From: Candidatus Krumholzibacteriota bacterium
Lineage (GTDB): Bacteria > Krumholzibacteriota > Krumholzibacteriia > JAJRXK01
Reading direction: 5' to 3'
NCBI GenBank assembly: GCA_029262065.1
Contig: JAJDAC010000016.1
Coordinates: forward strand, 78,872 to 142,871
Length of the DNA stretch: 64,000 nucleotides
Below the pieces are notes generated by a model. It had not been told where the DNA came from. It searched no databases and saw only the letters and a list, made by a program, of their open reading frames with translations. Within the stretch, counting starts at the first letter, position 1. Each line of letters begins with the position of its first letter. Below, in pieces: positions 18,198-26,457 of the stretch. The position numbers and the translations under genes were made by a program.

Positions 18198-20861
18198 ATG
18201 TTCGCGTTCTGGTCGCGATCAGGATTCCCCCGGCTGGTCCTTTGGCTGGCCCTGTCCCATGCGGTCGCTGCGTCGGCCGCCAGCGAACGCATTCCCCGGG
18301 CGGCTGCGCCCAAGGACATGGTGTTCGATGAGTTCGTCCACAACGCGGGCGAGCTCCAGATGAACATCACCAACTGGGGACTGTTGGGTTCGTATCCCAA
18401 CTCGCCGGCTTTCTTTGCCGATCAACCCTCGGCCATGTGGCCGGCCGGTAGCGGCGTCGAGTACCTGTTCGCGGCGGGGCTGTGGGTTGGTGCCGTCCAG
18501 AATGGGGTTCCGTTGGTAACCACGTCGCAGTTCGAGGCGGAGCTGCGGCCAAACCCCGAAGACCCCCTGGATACCATCTGGGCCGCCGCCCAGGGACAGG
18601 CCAATGGCGCTCGGTATCCGGATCCCGGCGAGGACGACGACGGGGACGGATCTGTCAACGAAGACCCCTTGAACGGTCTGGACGACGACGGCGACGGTGC
18701 CATCGACGAGGATTTCGCGGCCATCGGCAATCAGCATTTTCGTTGCGTCATGCGAGACGATCGGCCGCTCGCGCGCGAAGACAATCCCGAACACCAACCG
18801 TTGAACATCAGCGTCGTGCAGGAGACATTCCAGTGGGAGAACGACCAGGTCGATGACTTCGTGGGCTTCCAGTTCACGCTCACCAACGTAGGCAACGCTC
18901 CCTTGCAGCAGGTGTTCGTGGGGTTCTGGGCCGACCCCGACTGCGGCCCGCGTGACGTGGATGACGTGGCGTCGGATGACCTGCTTCACTTCGAAGAAGA
19001 CCCGACCTACCGGGCTCCCGACGGCAGCTCCGTGCCGCTATCGATCGCCTGCGCCTACGATGCCGACGGCGACGGCGGTCGCACGCCGGGCTGGCTGGGA
19101 ATGATGTTCCTGGACCATCCCACCGATCCCACCGGTGAAAACGCGCCGGAGTTCGTACGCATTCGCAGCTTCCAGTCGTTGCAACGCAACACACCGTTTG
19201 ACCGTGGCGGTGATCCCAACAACGATCCCGAACGCTATGAGTTGCTGTCGACCAATGGTATCGACAATACCCCTCCACTGTTCACGGTCGAGCGCGCCAA
19301 CGATGCGCGAATCCTGTTGTCCAACGGTCCCTTCGACAACATCGAACCGGGCGAAAGCCTGACGTTTCAGATGGCCATCGTCATGGGGGAGGGCCTGGCC
19401 GGTTTGAAGGCCAACGCCGCCCAGGCCGCGCTGACTTTCTACGGTGGATACTTCGATCGAGATGGCGATTCGTCCACGGGCGTGAAGGGCCGCGAGTCCC
19501 GCGTTTGCGCGGAAGACTTTCCACCGGGCAGCGGCGTCGAGATCACCGACCTGTTTCTGGACTGCGCCGTGGATCCCGGCGACGGCGTGCTGGCGGGAGA
19601 TCGGATCACCGAAGCTGATCTCGACGAGGACGGATGCGTGTACCGCAACGGCGATTGTCCTTTCGAAACGCTGCGGTCTTCGAACGATTGCTCCCAGGAC
19701 GGACCCGCCGTGGAAGTGGCCGATCTGGTGGGGTGCACCGGCGTGGGCGGGAAGGAGTTCCATGTGCCTTGGCTGGTGGGACTGGCGCCCGACCCGCCCC
19801 CGCTGCGCCTGTGGGAAACCGATGGTCGGGTTCACCTGTTCTGGAACAGTCTGAGCGAGAACCTGAAGGACATTCGCCTGCAACAGGTGGATTTCGAGTC
19901 GTACCGATTGTGGCGAGCCGACGGTTGGGAGCGGCCGTTTGGATCTTCCATTCGCAACGGGCCCGAGGCTCGACTATGGCGTTTGATTGCGGAGTATGAT
20001 CGCGTCGACGCGATGTTGGTCGACAATCCCAGTACGACGACGCCGCCCGAACCATTGCCCCTGGGAGACAACACCGGACTGGACGTGGTGAGGTACCAGC
20101 CAGAGGTATTGCGGCCGGACAGCCCGCAGGCGCAGGAACTGGCCGAGCTTCGGACGTTGGTCGACGAGATCGTGGCCTGGCGCCGACCCGCGGTGAGCGT
20201 CGACCCGTCCGCGTTTCTACGCTACGTGGGATCCGACGGACGCGTGACCGACGTGGGGCATGAGTTTCCCGAGCTGGCGAACTGGGACTGCTGTTACGAC
20301 CAGGCCGATACCTTGCTCATGGATGCCGTGGGGCTGGTGTTCTACGAGTTCGTCGACCTGGACGTACACAACGGTCACAACTACTTCTACTCGGTCACCG
20401 CCACGGATTTCGACGCGCGCGTTACCAGCGGCGGCTTGACGCCCATTGGCCCCGGTCTGGCCGGGGATCCGCAGAGCAATTTCCAGTTCGCGGTGCCAAA
20501 ACCCAGATCGCAGAGCGAAGAGGATCGGCGCCAGGACGGCCAGAACATCTACGTGTTTCCCAACCCAGCCACGCGAGATGCCTTGGCCGAGTTTGGCCAG
20601 TTGCATCCCAACGGTGATGATCCCACCGGAGTTCGCGTGATGTTCGCGAACCTGCCCCGCGAGCAGTGCACCATCCGAATCTTCACGTTGGCCGGGGATC
20701 TCGTCGAGACGGTGGTCCACGATGGCTCTCAGGGTGACGGGGGGGCGTTCTGGAACCTGGTGTCTCGCAATGGTCAGGAGATCGTCAGCGGGATCTACCT
20801 GTACTCGGTCGAGGCGCCGGGTTTTGACCGCGTCATCGGTCGCTTCGTGGTCGTGCGCTGA
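18198..20861 (+). CDS. Large secreted protein with Asp-rich calcium-type repeats and FlgD-like C-terminus
   Basis: The ATG at 18198 follows GGAGGAGG and opens with a signal peptide (RLVLWLALSHAVAASA), giving 887 aa; upstream extensions lack this. Around residues 145-173 two DDDGDG...DED modules (thrombospondin type-3/EF-like) probably bind calcium. The middle has no family I recognise and includes short Cys-containing patches (DGCVYRNGDCPFE). A fibronectin-type-III-like stretch around 560-750 precedes the C-terminal sorting domain (YVFPNPATRDA, TIRIFTLAGDLVETVVHDG, GIYLYSVEA, RFVVVR). Probably surface-exposed or released. No cotranscribed partner is clear; a 201-nt gap lies upstream. Confidence 0.75.
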   Translation: MFAFWSRSGFPRLVLWLALSHAVAASAASERIPRAAAPKDMVFDEFVHNAGELQMNITNWGLLGSYPNSPAFFADQPSAMWPAGSGVEYLFAAGLWVGAVQNGVPLVTTSQFEAELRPNPEDPLDTIWAAAQGQANGARYPDPGEDDDGDGSVNEDPLNGLDDDGDGAIDEDFAAIGNQHFRCVMRDDRPLAREDNPEHQPLNISVVQETFQWENDQVDDFVGFQFTLTNVGNAPLQQVFVGFWADPDCGPRDVDDVASDDLLHFEEDPTYRAPDGSSVPLSIACAYDADGDGGRTPGWLGMMFLDHPTDPTGENAPEFVRIRSFQSLQRNTPFDRGGDPNNDPERYELLSTNGIDNTPPLFTVERANDARILLSNGPFDNIEPGESLTFQMAIVMGEGLAGLKANAAQAALTFYGGYFDRDGDSSTGVKGRESRVCAEDFPPGSGVEITDLFLDCAVDPGDGVLAGDRITEADLDEDGCVYRNGDCPFETLRSSNDCSQDGPAVEVADLVGCTGVGGKEFHVPWLVGLAPDPPPLRLWETDGRVHLFWNSLSENLKDIRLQQVDFESYRLWRADGWERPFGSSIRNGPEARLWRLIAEYDRVDAMLVDNPSTTTPPEPLPLGDNTGLDVVRYQPEVLRPDSPQAQELAELRTLVDEIVAWRRPAVSVDPSAFLRYVGSDGRVTDVGHEFPELANWDCCYDQADTLLMDAVGLVFYEFVDLDVHNGHNYFYSVTATDFDARVTSGGLTPIGPGLAGDPQSNFQFAVPKPRSQSEEDRRQDGQNIYVFPNPATRDALAEFGQLHPNGDDPTGVRVMFANLPREQCTIRIFTLAGDLVETVVHDGSQGDGGAFWNLVSRNGQEIVSGIYLYSVEAPGFDRVIGRFVVVR

Positions 20862-20869
20862 ACAAGCCA

Positions 20870-20891
20870 GTCGGATGGCCGTCGGATGGGC
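20870..20891 (+). repeat. Two 11-nt tandem repeats just after a stop codon
   Basis: GTCGGATGGCC (20870-20880) is followed by GTCGGATGGGC (20881-20891), with one mismatch. They begin nine nt after the stop of the secreted-protein gene. Confidence 0.7.
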
Positions 20892-20930
20892 GCCGGTGCG
20901 CCGCCCGACCGGCCGCATCCGCGGCTCCGG

Positions 20931-20959
20931 TTGAGACGCGACGTGAATTCCACTATGTT
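20931..20959 (+). promoter_or_regulatory. Sigma-70-type promoter for htpG
   Basis: TTGAGA at 20931-20936 and TATGTT at 20954-20959 are 17 nt apart, about 110 nt upstream of the htpG ATG. I see no CIRCE-type inverted repeat in the leader. Confidence 0.5.
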
Positions 20960-21072
20960 CTCGGGGCCCGATCTACCGGGCATCTGCCCCGGCCTTCCAG
21001 GTCGGGGCGTTTTCCTGGGCACCCCGCGTGGTGCGGGCCCCAAATTCACCGCCATCGTGACGAGGTTCGATT

Positions 21073-22965
21073 ATGTCCGGCAAGACCAGGACCCTCAAGT
21101 TCCGCACGGAACTCGAGCAGTTGCTCGACATCATCATCCACTCCCTGTACTCGGAGAAGGAGATCTTCCTGCGGGAACTCATTTCCAACGCTTGCGATGC
21201 CATCGACAAGGCACGGTTCGAAGGCTTGACCAATCCGGCCATCCTCGAGGACGGCAATGACTGGTACGTGCGTCTCGCGACGGATTCCGAAAACGGAACC
21301 CTCACCGTCTCGGACAACGGCATGGGAATGTCCGAGGAAAGCATCGTCGAGCATCTCGGCACCATTGCCCGGTCGGGTACGCAGGAATTCCTGCAACGAT
21401 TGCAGCAGGCCGACGCGGCGGAACGACCCACCCTGATCGGTCAGTTCGGCGTGGGGTTCTACTCGGCGTTCATGGTGGCCGACCGCGTGACGGTGGACAG
21501 CAAAATGGCGGATCAGCCGGCGGTGCGATGGGAATCCACCGGCAAGGGCAAGTTCAACCTGTCGGAGGGCACGCGCACCACGCGCGGCACCGAAATAACG
21601 CTGCACCTCAAGGAAGACGCCCAGGAGTTCCTGGACGACTACCGACTGCGCGCGGTGGTGAAGAAGTACTCGGACTTCGTTGAGCATCCCATCCTGAAGG
21701 CAACCGCTGCGCCCGCGCAAGAGGGCGAAGAGAGCGAAGCCGCGGAACCGGTCGACGAGACGCTGAACTCGCGCAAGGCGCTGTGGTTGCGTTCGCCGTC
21801 CGATGTGGAGGAAAGCGAATACGAGGAATTCTACAAGCAGGTGTCGAAGGACTTCGAAGCACCGGCACGCACGATCCACTTCTCGGCCGAGGGCGCGCTG
21901 GAGTTCCGATCACTTCTGTTCCTGCCGGCGCGCAAGCCCATGGACTTCGCCTGGAGCGAGCCCAAGGCGGGCGTCCAACTCTACGTCCAACGCGTCCTCA
22001 TCATGCAGGAATGCGAAGAGCTTCTGCCCCTGTACCTGAGGTTCGTGCGCGGCGTTGTCGACTCGTCGGATCTACCGCTGAATGTATCGCGTGAGATATT
22101 GCAACAGAACGATGTGCTCGCTCGCATTCGCAAGGCCCTGGTGAACAAGGTGCTGCGCGTGCTGGGACAGATGAAGGAAAAGGAATACGACGCCTACGTC
22201 GACTTCTATCGGGAGTTCGGCGCCACGCTTAAGGAGGGAGTCCACCAGGACTTCGAACAACGCGAGGCGCTCACCAGGTTGCTGTTGTTCGATAGCGTGG
22301 CGACGGGCGAGGGTTCGTACCTTTCGCTGGACCAGTACATCGAGGCCATGCCCGAGAGTCAGGACGTCATCCACTACCTCATTGGCGAAAACCGGGCGGC
22401 CCTGGTGAATTCTCCCTACGTCGAGCGCATGCGGGAGCGAGGCGAAGACGTGTTGTTGCTGACCGACCCCATCGACGAGTTCATGGTGTCGTCCATCGGC
22501 GAGTACGAGGGCAAGACCCTCCAGGCCGCCGATCGCGGCAGCGTCGAGGACGACTCGGACGAGCTGAAGGAAGCCGCCGAGCGATTCGCCGGACTATTGA
22601 CGGCCATGCAGGAAAAGCTGGCCGAGGTCAAGGAGGTGCGGTTGTCCGCGCGTCTGACGACGAGTGCTTCTTGCCTCGTGGCCGATGACGGGGCCATGAG
22701 TGCGCACCTGGAGCGCCTGATGTCCCGCATGGGCCGCGGCGAGGAAGCGCCACCTCAGCCCCGCATCCTCGAGCTCAACGCAAAGCACCCGGCGGTGGAG
22801 GCCCTGTGGAAGCTCCACAGCGCCGATGCATCGGATCAGCGGGTCGAGGACTACGCCCGTCTGCTCTACGACCAGGCCGTGCTGGCCGAGGGGTCGAAGG
22901 TGGGGGATCCGTCGGCCATGGCCAGGCGCATCAATGACCTGATCGCGCGCTCGGTAACTGGCTGA
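21073..22965 (+). CDS. htpG: Chaperone HtpG (bacterial Hsp90)
   Basis: HtpG is the dimeric ATP-dependent cytosolic chaperone. The 630-aa product has the GHKL ATP-binding domain (HSLYSEKEIFLRELISNACDAIDKARFE, DNGMGMS, GTIARSGTQEFL, IGQFGVGFYSAFMVAD), the middle-domain catalytic region (PLNVSREILQQN) and a C-terminal dimerisation domain near CLVADDGAMSAHLERLM. No eukaryotic-type charged linker or MEEVD is present. The ATG at 21073 follows GAGG. It appears monocistronic: its own promoter candidate lies upstream and a two-way terminator lies downstream. Its stop codon is inside the first unit of a 12-nt tandem repeat. Confidence 0.98.
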   Translation: MSGKTRTLKFRTELEQLLDIIIHSLYSEKEIFLRELISNACDAIDKARFEGLTNPAILEDGNDWYVRLATDSENGTLTVSDNGMGMSEESIVEHLGTIARSGTQEFLQRLQQADAAERPTLIGQFGVGFYSAFMVADRVTVDSKMADQPAVRWESTGKGKFNLSEGTRTTRGTEITLHLKEDAQEFLDDYRLRAVVKKYSDFVEHPILKATAAPAQEGEESEAAEPVDETLNSRKALWLRSPSDVEESEYEEFYKQVSKDFEAPARTIHFSAEGALEFRSLLFLPARKPMDFAWSEPKAGVQLYVQRVLIMQECEELLPLYLRFVRGVVDSSDLPLNVSREILQQNDVLARIRKALVNKVLRVLGQMKEKEYDAYVDFYREFGATLKEGVHQDFEQREALTRLLLFDSVATGEGSYLSLDQYIEAMPESQDVIHYLIGENRAALVNSPYVERMRERGEDVLLLTDPIDEFMVSSIGEYEGKTLQAADRGSVEDDSDELKEAAERFAGLLTAMQEKLAEVKEVRLSARLTTSASCLVADDGAMSAHLERLMSRMGRGEEAPPQPRILELNAKHPAVEALWKLHSADASDQRVEDYARLLYDQAVLAEGSKVGDPSAMARRINDLIARSVTG

Positions 22966-22994
22966 GGTTTTGGCTGAGGTTTTGGCTGAGGGTT
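22959..22994 (+). repeat. Three 12-nt tandem repeats covering the htpG stop codon
   Basis: TGGCTGAGGTTT occurs at 22959-22970 and 22971-22982, with a near-copy (TGGCTGAGGGTT) at 22983-22994. Because the period is a multiple of three, each unit repeats the TGA stop in the htpG frame. Confidence 0.85.
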
Positions 22995-23007
22995 GGCCAG
23001 GCAAAAG

Positions 23008-23042
23008 AAAAGCCCCGGCGCCGGGCGAGGCGTCGGGGCTTT
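23008..23042. terminator. Bidirectional rho-independent terminator between htpG and rpsT
   Basis: AAAGCCCCGGCG and CGTCGGGGCTTT form an 11-of-12-bp stem around a 10-nt loop. The A/T-rich flanks serve both strands: htpG from the left and rpsT from the right. Confidence 0.85.
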
Positions 23043-23065
23043 ATCGTATCTCGGTATGCCGCGAA

Positions 23066-23329
23066 TCAGCTGGGCATATGGGCCGTGAGACGGCTCTTGA
23101 GGCGAGCCACCTGATTGCGATGCATGAGGCCCTTGGTGGTCATGCGATCGAGCATGGAGGTAACCTGCAGCAGATTGGTGGTGAGCTCTTCCGAGGGACC
23201 ATCGGCACCGGCCATGGCCGTACGCAGGTCACGCACCACGTGCCGTACCCGCGAACGCCGGGCGATGTTTCGTTGGCGGCGGACCTCGTTGGTTTTCATC
23301 CGCTTCTTTGTAGACTTAGTGTGAGCCAC
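23066..23329 (-). CDS. rpsT: 30S ribosomal protein S20
   Basis: S20 is a primary 16S rRNA-binding protein. The 87-aa product starts at a GTG (AHTKSTKKRMKTNEVRRQR) preceded by GGAGGATC at good spacing; a longer frame upstream is not needed. It is Lys/Arg-rich and helical, and ends KGLMHRNQVARLKSRLTAHM, characteristic of S20. It is the only minus-strand gene between positions 1 and 56 kb. A good promoter lies about 150-180 nt upstream, giving a leader of about 145 nt with room for autoregulation, which is inferred only. A two-way terminator follows. Confidence 0.96.
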   Translation of the reverse strand: MAHTKSTKKRMKTNEVRRQRNIARRSRVRHVVRDLRTAMAGADGPSEELTTNLLQVTSMLDRMTTKGLMHRNQVARLKSRLTAHMPS

Positions 23330-23481
23330 TGACCGATCCTCCAGGTCGGGACCCCGCGGGGGGGCGCCGTTCCTTGGTTTGGGCGGGTGCGGGCCGGCCG
23401 ACAATCGGCCAGGGACGCAACCTGTTGAAACAAAAGTACTTGAAAAGATTCGCCTGAAGTCGCTCCCAGGCAAGTCCAAGC

Positions 23482-23511
23482 AAGTTAGCAACGGGTCGGC
23501 ATACTTGTCAA
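23482..23511 (-). promoter_or_regulatory. Sigma-70-type promoter for rpsT
   Basis: On the minus strand TTGACA (23506-23511) and TAACTT (23482-23487) are separated by 18 nt. Confidence 0.65.
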
Positions 23512-23532
23512 GAAATCCGAAGGCGTACGCCC

Positions 23533-25383
23533 GTGTCTGATGACCATCCGCTGCGAGAAAAGCTGAAATCCCTGCCCTCGGCACCCGGCGTGTACCTCAT
23601 GAAGGACAGCCGGTCGAAGGTGATCTACGTGGGGAAGGCGGCTCGCCTGGCCAACCGGGTTTCCAACTATTTCGGTCCGCCCGAGCAGCTGGACCCCAAA
23701 ACCCGGCAGCTGGTGACCAAGATCACCGACTTCGACTACGTGGTGACGCCGAACGAACGGGACGCTCTCCTGCTGGAAAGCCAGCTGGTGAAAGAGTACC
23801 GGCCCCGTTACAACATCCGGTTGAAGGACGACAAACAGTTTCCGTACCTGCGGCTCACCTCGAGCGAACCATTTCCCCGGATCGAGGTCGTACGTCGTCC
23901 GAGCGACGATGGAGACGAGTACTTCGGACCCTACACGAACGCGGGGGCCATGCGCTTGGCCCTGAAAACCCTGACGAAGATCTTTCCGGTGCGCACCTGC
24001 ACCTTGAAGCTGCCCGAGGAGACGGTGCCCCGGCCCTGTCTCGACTATTACATCCACCGATGCGGCGCGCCGTGCGTGGACTACGTGGACCAGACCGAGT
24101 ATCGCGACATGATCGATCGCATGCGTCTGTTTCTGCGTGGTCGCAGCGACGAACTCATACGCGATCTCGAGTCCCAGATGGATGACATGTCACGGGACCT
24201 TCGCTTTGAGGATGCCGCCAAGATGCGCGACACAATCGCGGCCGTCCGTTCGGTGGCCGAGCATCAGGAGATGGTGCTCAAACCGGGGGAAGATGTTGAT
24301 GTGCTGGGCCTGGAGCGCGAAGGAAAAGACGCTTGCGGTGTGGTCCTACGCGTGCGCAGCGGCAAGCTCGTGCGGTCGGAGACATACTTCTTCCGGGCCA
24401 CGCTGGATGAGACCGAGGAGGATTTCTTCGCGCGATTCGCGGCCGAGTCGTTCGAGCGCGGCCAGGACGCGGGTCGGCGGATTCTCCTGGCCCATGGGCT
24501 GTCGGACCAGGCAACCTGGGAACAGCACCTGGCCGATCGGCATGGCCATCGCGTGGAGATGCTGGTTCCCCAACGTGGTGAACGGGTTCGGTTGATCGAG
24601 ATGGCCCGCACCAACGCTCGATTCAAATTGCGTGAGGCATTGGCCAAGCGGGGCGATCGCGCCCCTTCACGCACCGACGATGCCCCCGGCGTGCTCGATC
24701 TGAAGCGTCGCCTGGAACTCCCGGTGGCGCCGCAATCCATCGAATGTTTCGACATGAGTCATTTCCAGGGAAGTCAGCGGGTTGGCGCCCTCGTGTACTT
24801 CTCAGATGGCGAGCCCCTGAAGAGCCGCTACCGCCGTTTCCAGATCAAACAGGTCGAAGGTATCGATGACTTCGCGATGATGCAGGAGGTGATGGAACGC
24901 TACTACAGTCGTCTGCAAGAGGAAGACAAGCTGCCCGCCGACCTGGTGGTGGTGGACGGGGGAGCTGGCCAACTCTCGGTCGCGGTGCGCACGCTGCGAC
25001 GCTACGGGTTCGTGGAAACCGCCGTCATTGGTCTGGCCAAGCGAGAGGAAGAAATCTACGTACCGGGATTGAGCGAACCAGTACGCCTGCCGCGCTCGAG
25101 CGAAGGCCTCAAACTCCTGCAACGCGTGCGCGACGAGGCGCACCGATTTGCCATTACCTATCACCGCACGCGGCGTCACAACGAGACGTTCCGCAGCGTG
25201 CTCGACGACATCCCCGGCATCGGCGCCGCGAAGAGGCGTGCGTTGCTCACCAGTTTTGGCTCGGCGCAGGCAGTGGGTACCGCCTCGGCCGAGGACCTCG
25301 GCGCGGTCAAGGGTATCGGGTCCAAGGACATTGAACGCATCTTCGAGTTCTTCACGAACCGACCGCCGGAGAAAGACAGTTGA
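23533..25383 (+). CDS. uvrC: Excinuclease ABC subunit C
   Basis: UvrC makes both incisions in nucleotide-excision repair. The 616-aa product has an N-terminal GIY-YIG nuclease domain (PGVYLMKDSRSKVIYVGKAARL), a central UVR motif that binds UvrB (about residues 205-240), the RNase-H-like second nuclease (ECFDMSHFQGSQRVGALVYF, VVVDGGAGQLSVA) and C-terminal helix-hairpin-helix motifs (LDDIPGIGAAKRRALLTSFGS). The start is the GTG at 23533. Its TGA overlaps the TTG start of xerD by three bases, so the two are coupled. Confidence 0.97.
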   Translation: MSDDHPLREKLKSLPSAPGVYLMKDSRSKVIYVGKAARLANRVSNYFGPPEQLDPKTRQLVTKITDFDYVVTPNERDALLLESQLVKEYRPRYNIRLKDDKQFPYLRLTSSEPFPRIEVVRRPSDDGDEYFGPYTNAGAMRLALKTLTKIFPVRTCTLKLPEETVPRPCLDYYIHRCGAPCVDYVDQTEYRDMIDRMRLFLRGRSDELIRDLESQMDDMSRDLRFEDAAKMRDTIAAVRSVAEHQEMVLKPGEDVDVLGLEREGKDACGVVLRVRSGKLVRSETYFFRATLDETEEDFFARFAAESFERGQDAGRRILLAHGLSDQATWEQHLADRHGHRVEMLVPQRGERVRLIEMARTNARFKLREALAKRGDRAPSRTDDAPGVLDLKRRLELPVAPQSIECFDMSHFQGSQRVGALVYFSDGEPLKSRYRRFQIKQVEGIDDFAMMQEVMERYYSRLQEEDKLPADLVVVDGGAGQLSVAVRTLRRYGFVETAVIGLAKREEEIYVPGLSEPVRLPRSSEGLKLLQRVRDEAHRFAITYHRTRRHNETFRSVLDDIPGIGAAKRRALLTSFGSAQAVGTASAEDLGAVKGIGSKDIERIFEFFTNRPPEKDS

Positions 25384-26324
25384 GCCGCCTCAACCACACG
25401 GGATCCCGAGCCTCCGACGATCTACTCCGAGCGGCCGATTCGTTCCTGCTCACGCTCGATGTGGAACGGGGCGCGGCGTCCAATACGCTGGAAAGCTACG
25501 GGCGGGACCTGCGCGAATACCTGGACTTTCTGGAAGATACGGGTGTTACCAAACTGGCGGAAGTCGAGCCGGCTCACGTGTTGCAGTTTCTCCACGCGCG
25601 CGAGGCCCAGGGTCTAATGGCGCGCAGTCGTGCCCGGTTGCTTTCAACCCTACGGGGACTGCACCGGCACGGCTGTGAAGCGGGGTGGTCGAGCGTGGAT
25701 CCCACCGCTCGCATCCAGGGGCCCAAATTGCCCGCGAACCTGCCGCGGGTCCTGAGTCAGGCTGAGGCCACTCGTTTGTTGCGGGCGCCGTTGCCGTCGA
25801 CCGCTCTGGGCGTACGCGATCGTGCGCTGCTCGAGATCATGTACGCGTGCGGCTTGCGGGCATCGGAGGTTTGTGGTCTCACGCTGTTGGCGCTCGACGT
25901 GCGGGAGGCACTGGTACGGGTGAGGGGCAAGGGAGACAAGGAACGAATCGTGCCGGTCGGTGAGACGGCGGTGACCGCCGTCGAAGACTACTGCGCGGGA
26001 GCAAGGTCCGAATTGGTCAAAGGGCGGGGAACCGTCGAACTCTTTGTGAACGTTCGCGGTACCGCCCTCAGCCGGGTGGGCCTGTGGAAGATCCTGAAGA
26101 AACACGCGCTGGCTGCGGGGCTGTCGGGCAAGGTCACGCCGCATACCCTGCGACACTCGTTCGCGACCCACCTTCTGCAGGGCGGGGCCGACCTGAGGGC
26201 GGTGCAGGAGATGCTCGGACACGCCGATATACGCACCACCGAGATCTATACCCACCTGGATCGAGACTACCTGAAAGAGGAGCACCGCCGGTATCATCCC
26301 CGCGCCATGGCCGGCGAGGCCTGA
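25380..26324 (+). CDS. xerD: Tyrosine recombinase XerD
   Basis: XerD is the partner of XerC in dimer resolution; FtsK activates it to make the first strand exchange. The 314-aa product has all catalytic residues: Arg160 (CGLRASEVCGL), Lys (GKGDKERIVPV), His-x-x-Arg (TPHTLRHSFATHLL), His (LGHADIRTTEIYTH) and Tyr in IYTH. It ends in EEHRRYHPRA, the tail I associate with XerD rather than XerC. The TTG start overlaps the uvrC stop. A dif-like target lies in the same window at 60.9 kb. Confidence 0.93.
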   Translation: MSRLNHTGSRASDDLLRAADSFLLTLDVERGAASNTLESYGRDLREYLDFLEDTGVTKLAEVEPAHVLQFLHAREAQGLMARSRARLLSTLRGLHRHGCEAGWSSVDPTARIQGPKLPANLPRVLSQAEATRLLRAPLPSTALGVRDRALLEIMYACGLRASEVCGLTLLALDVREALVRVRGKGDKERIVPVGETAVTAVEDYCAGARSELVKGRGTVELFVNVRGTALSRVGLWKILKKHALAAGLSGKVTPHTLRHSFATHLLQGGADLRAVQEMLGHADIRTTEIYTHLDRDYLKEEHRRYHPRAMAGEA

Positions 26325-26351
26325 ACCCGGGCGCTTTGGCCACCGGGCCCG

Positions 26352-26381
26352 TTGACAGCGCGCGGAGGCCTTTGCTAGCTT
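26352..26381 (+). promoter_or_regulatory. Sigma-70-type promoter for the scpA operon
   Basis: TTGACA (26352-26357) and TAGCTT (26376-26381) are 18 nt apart. The predicted transcript start at about 26388 lies downstream of the upstream in-frame ATG at 26380, which supports the scpA start at 26458. Confidence 0.65.
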
Positions 26382-26457
26382 GCCGGCAACTCAGCGCCCA
26401 ACGATTCCCTTCCCGCCGCGAGGCGGTCTCCAACCGGCCGTCAGGTCGAGGGCCTCC

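Noticed and set aside
26380..26457. Upstream scpA start at 26380
   Set aside because: It lies at the predicted -10/transcript start and adds 26 residues unlike the family.
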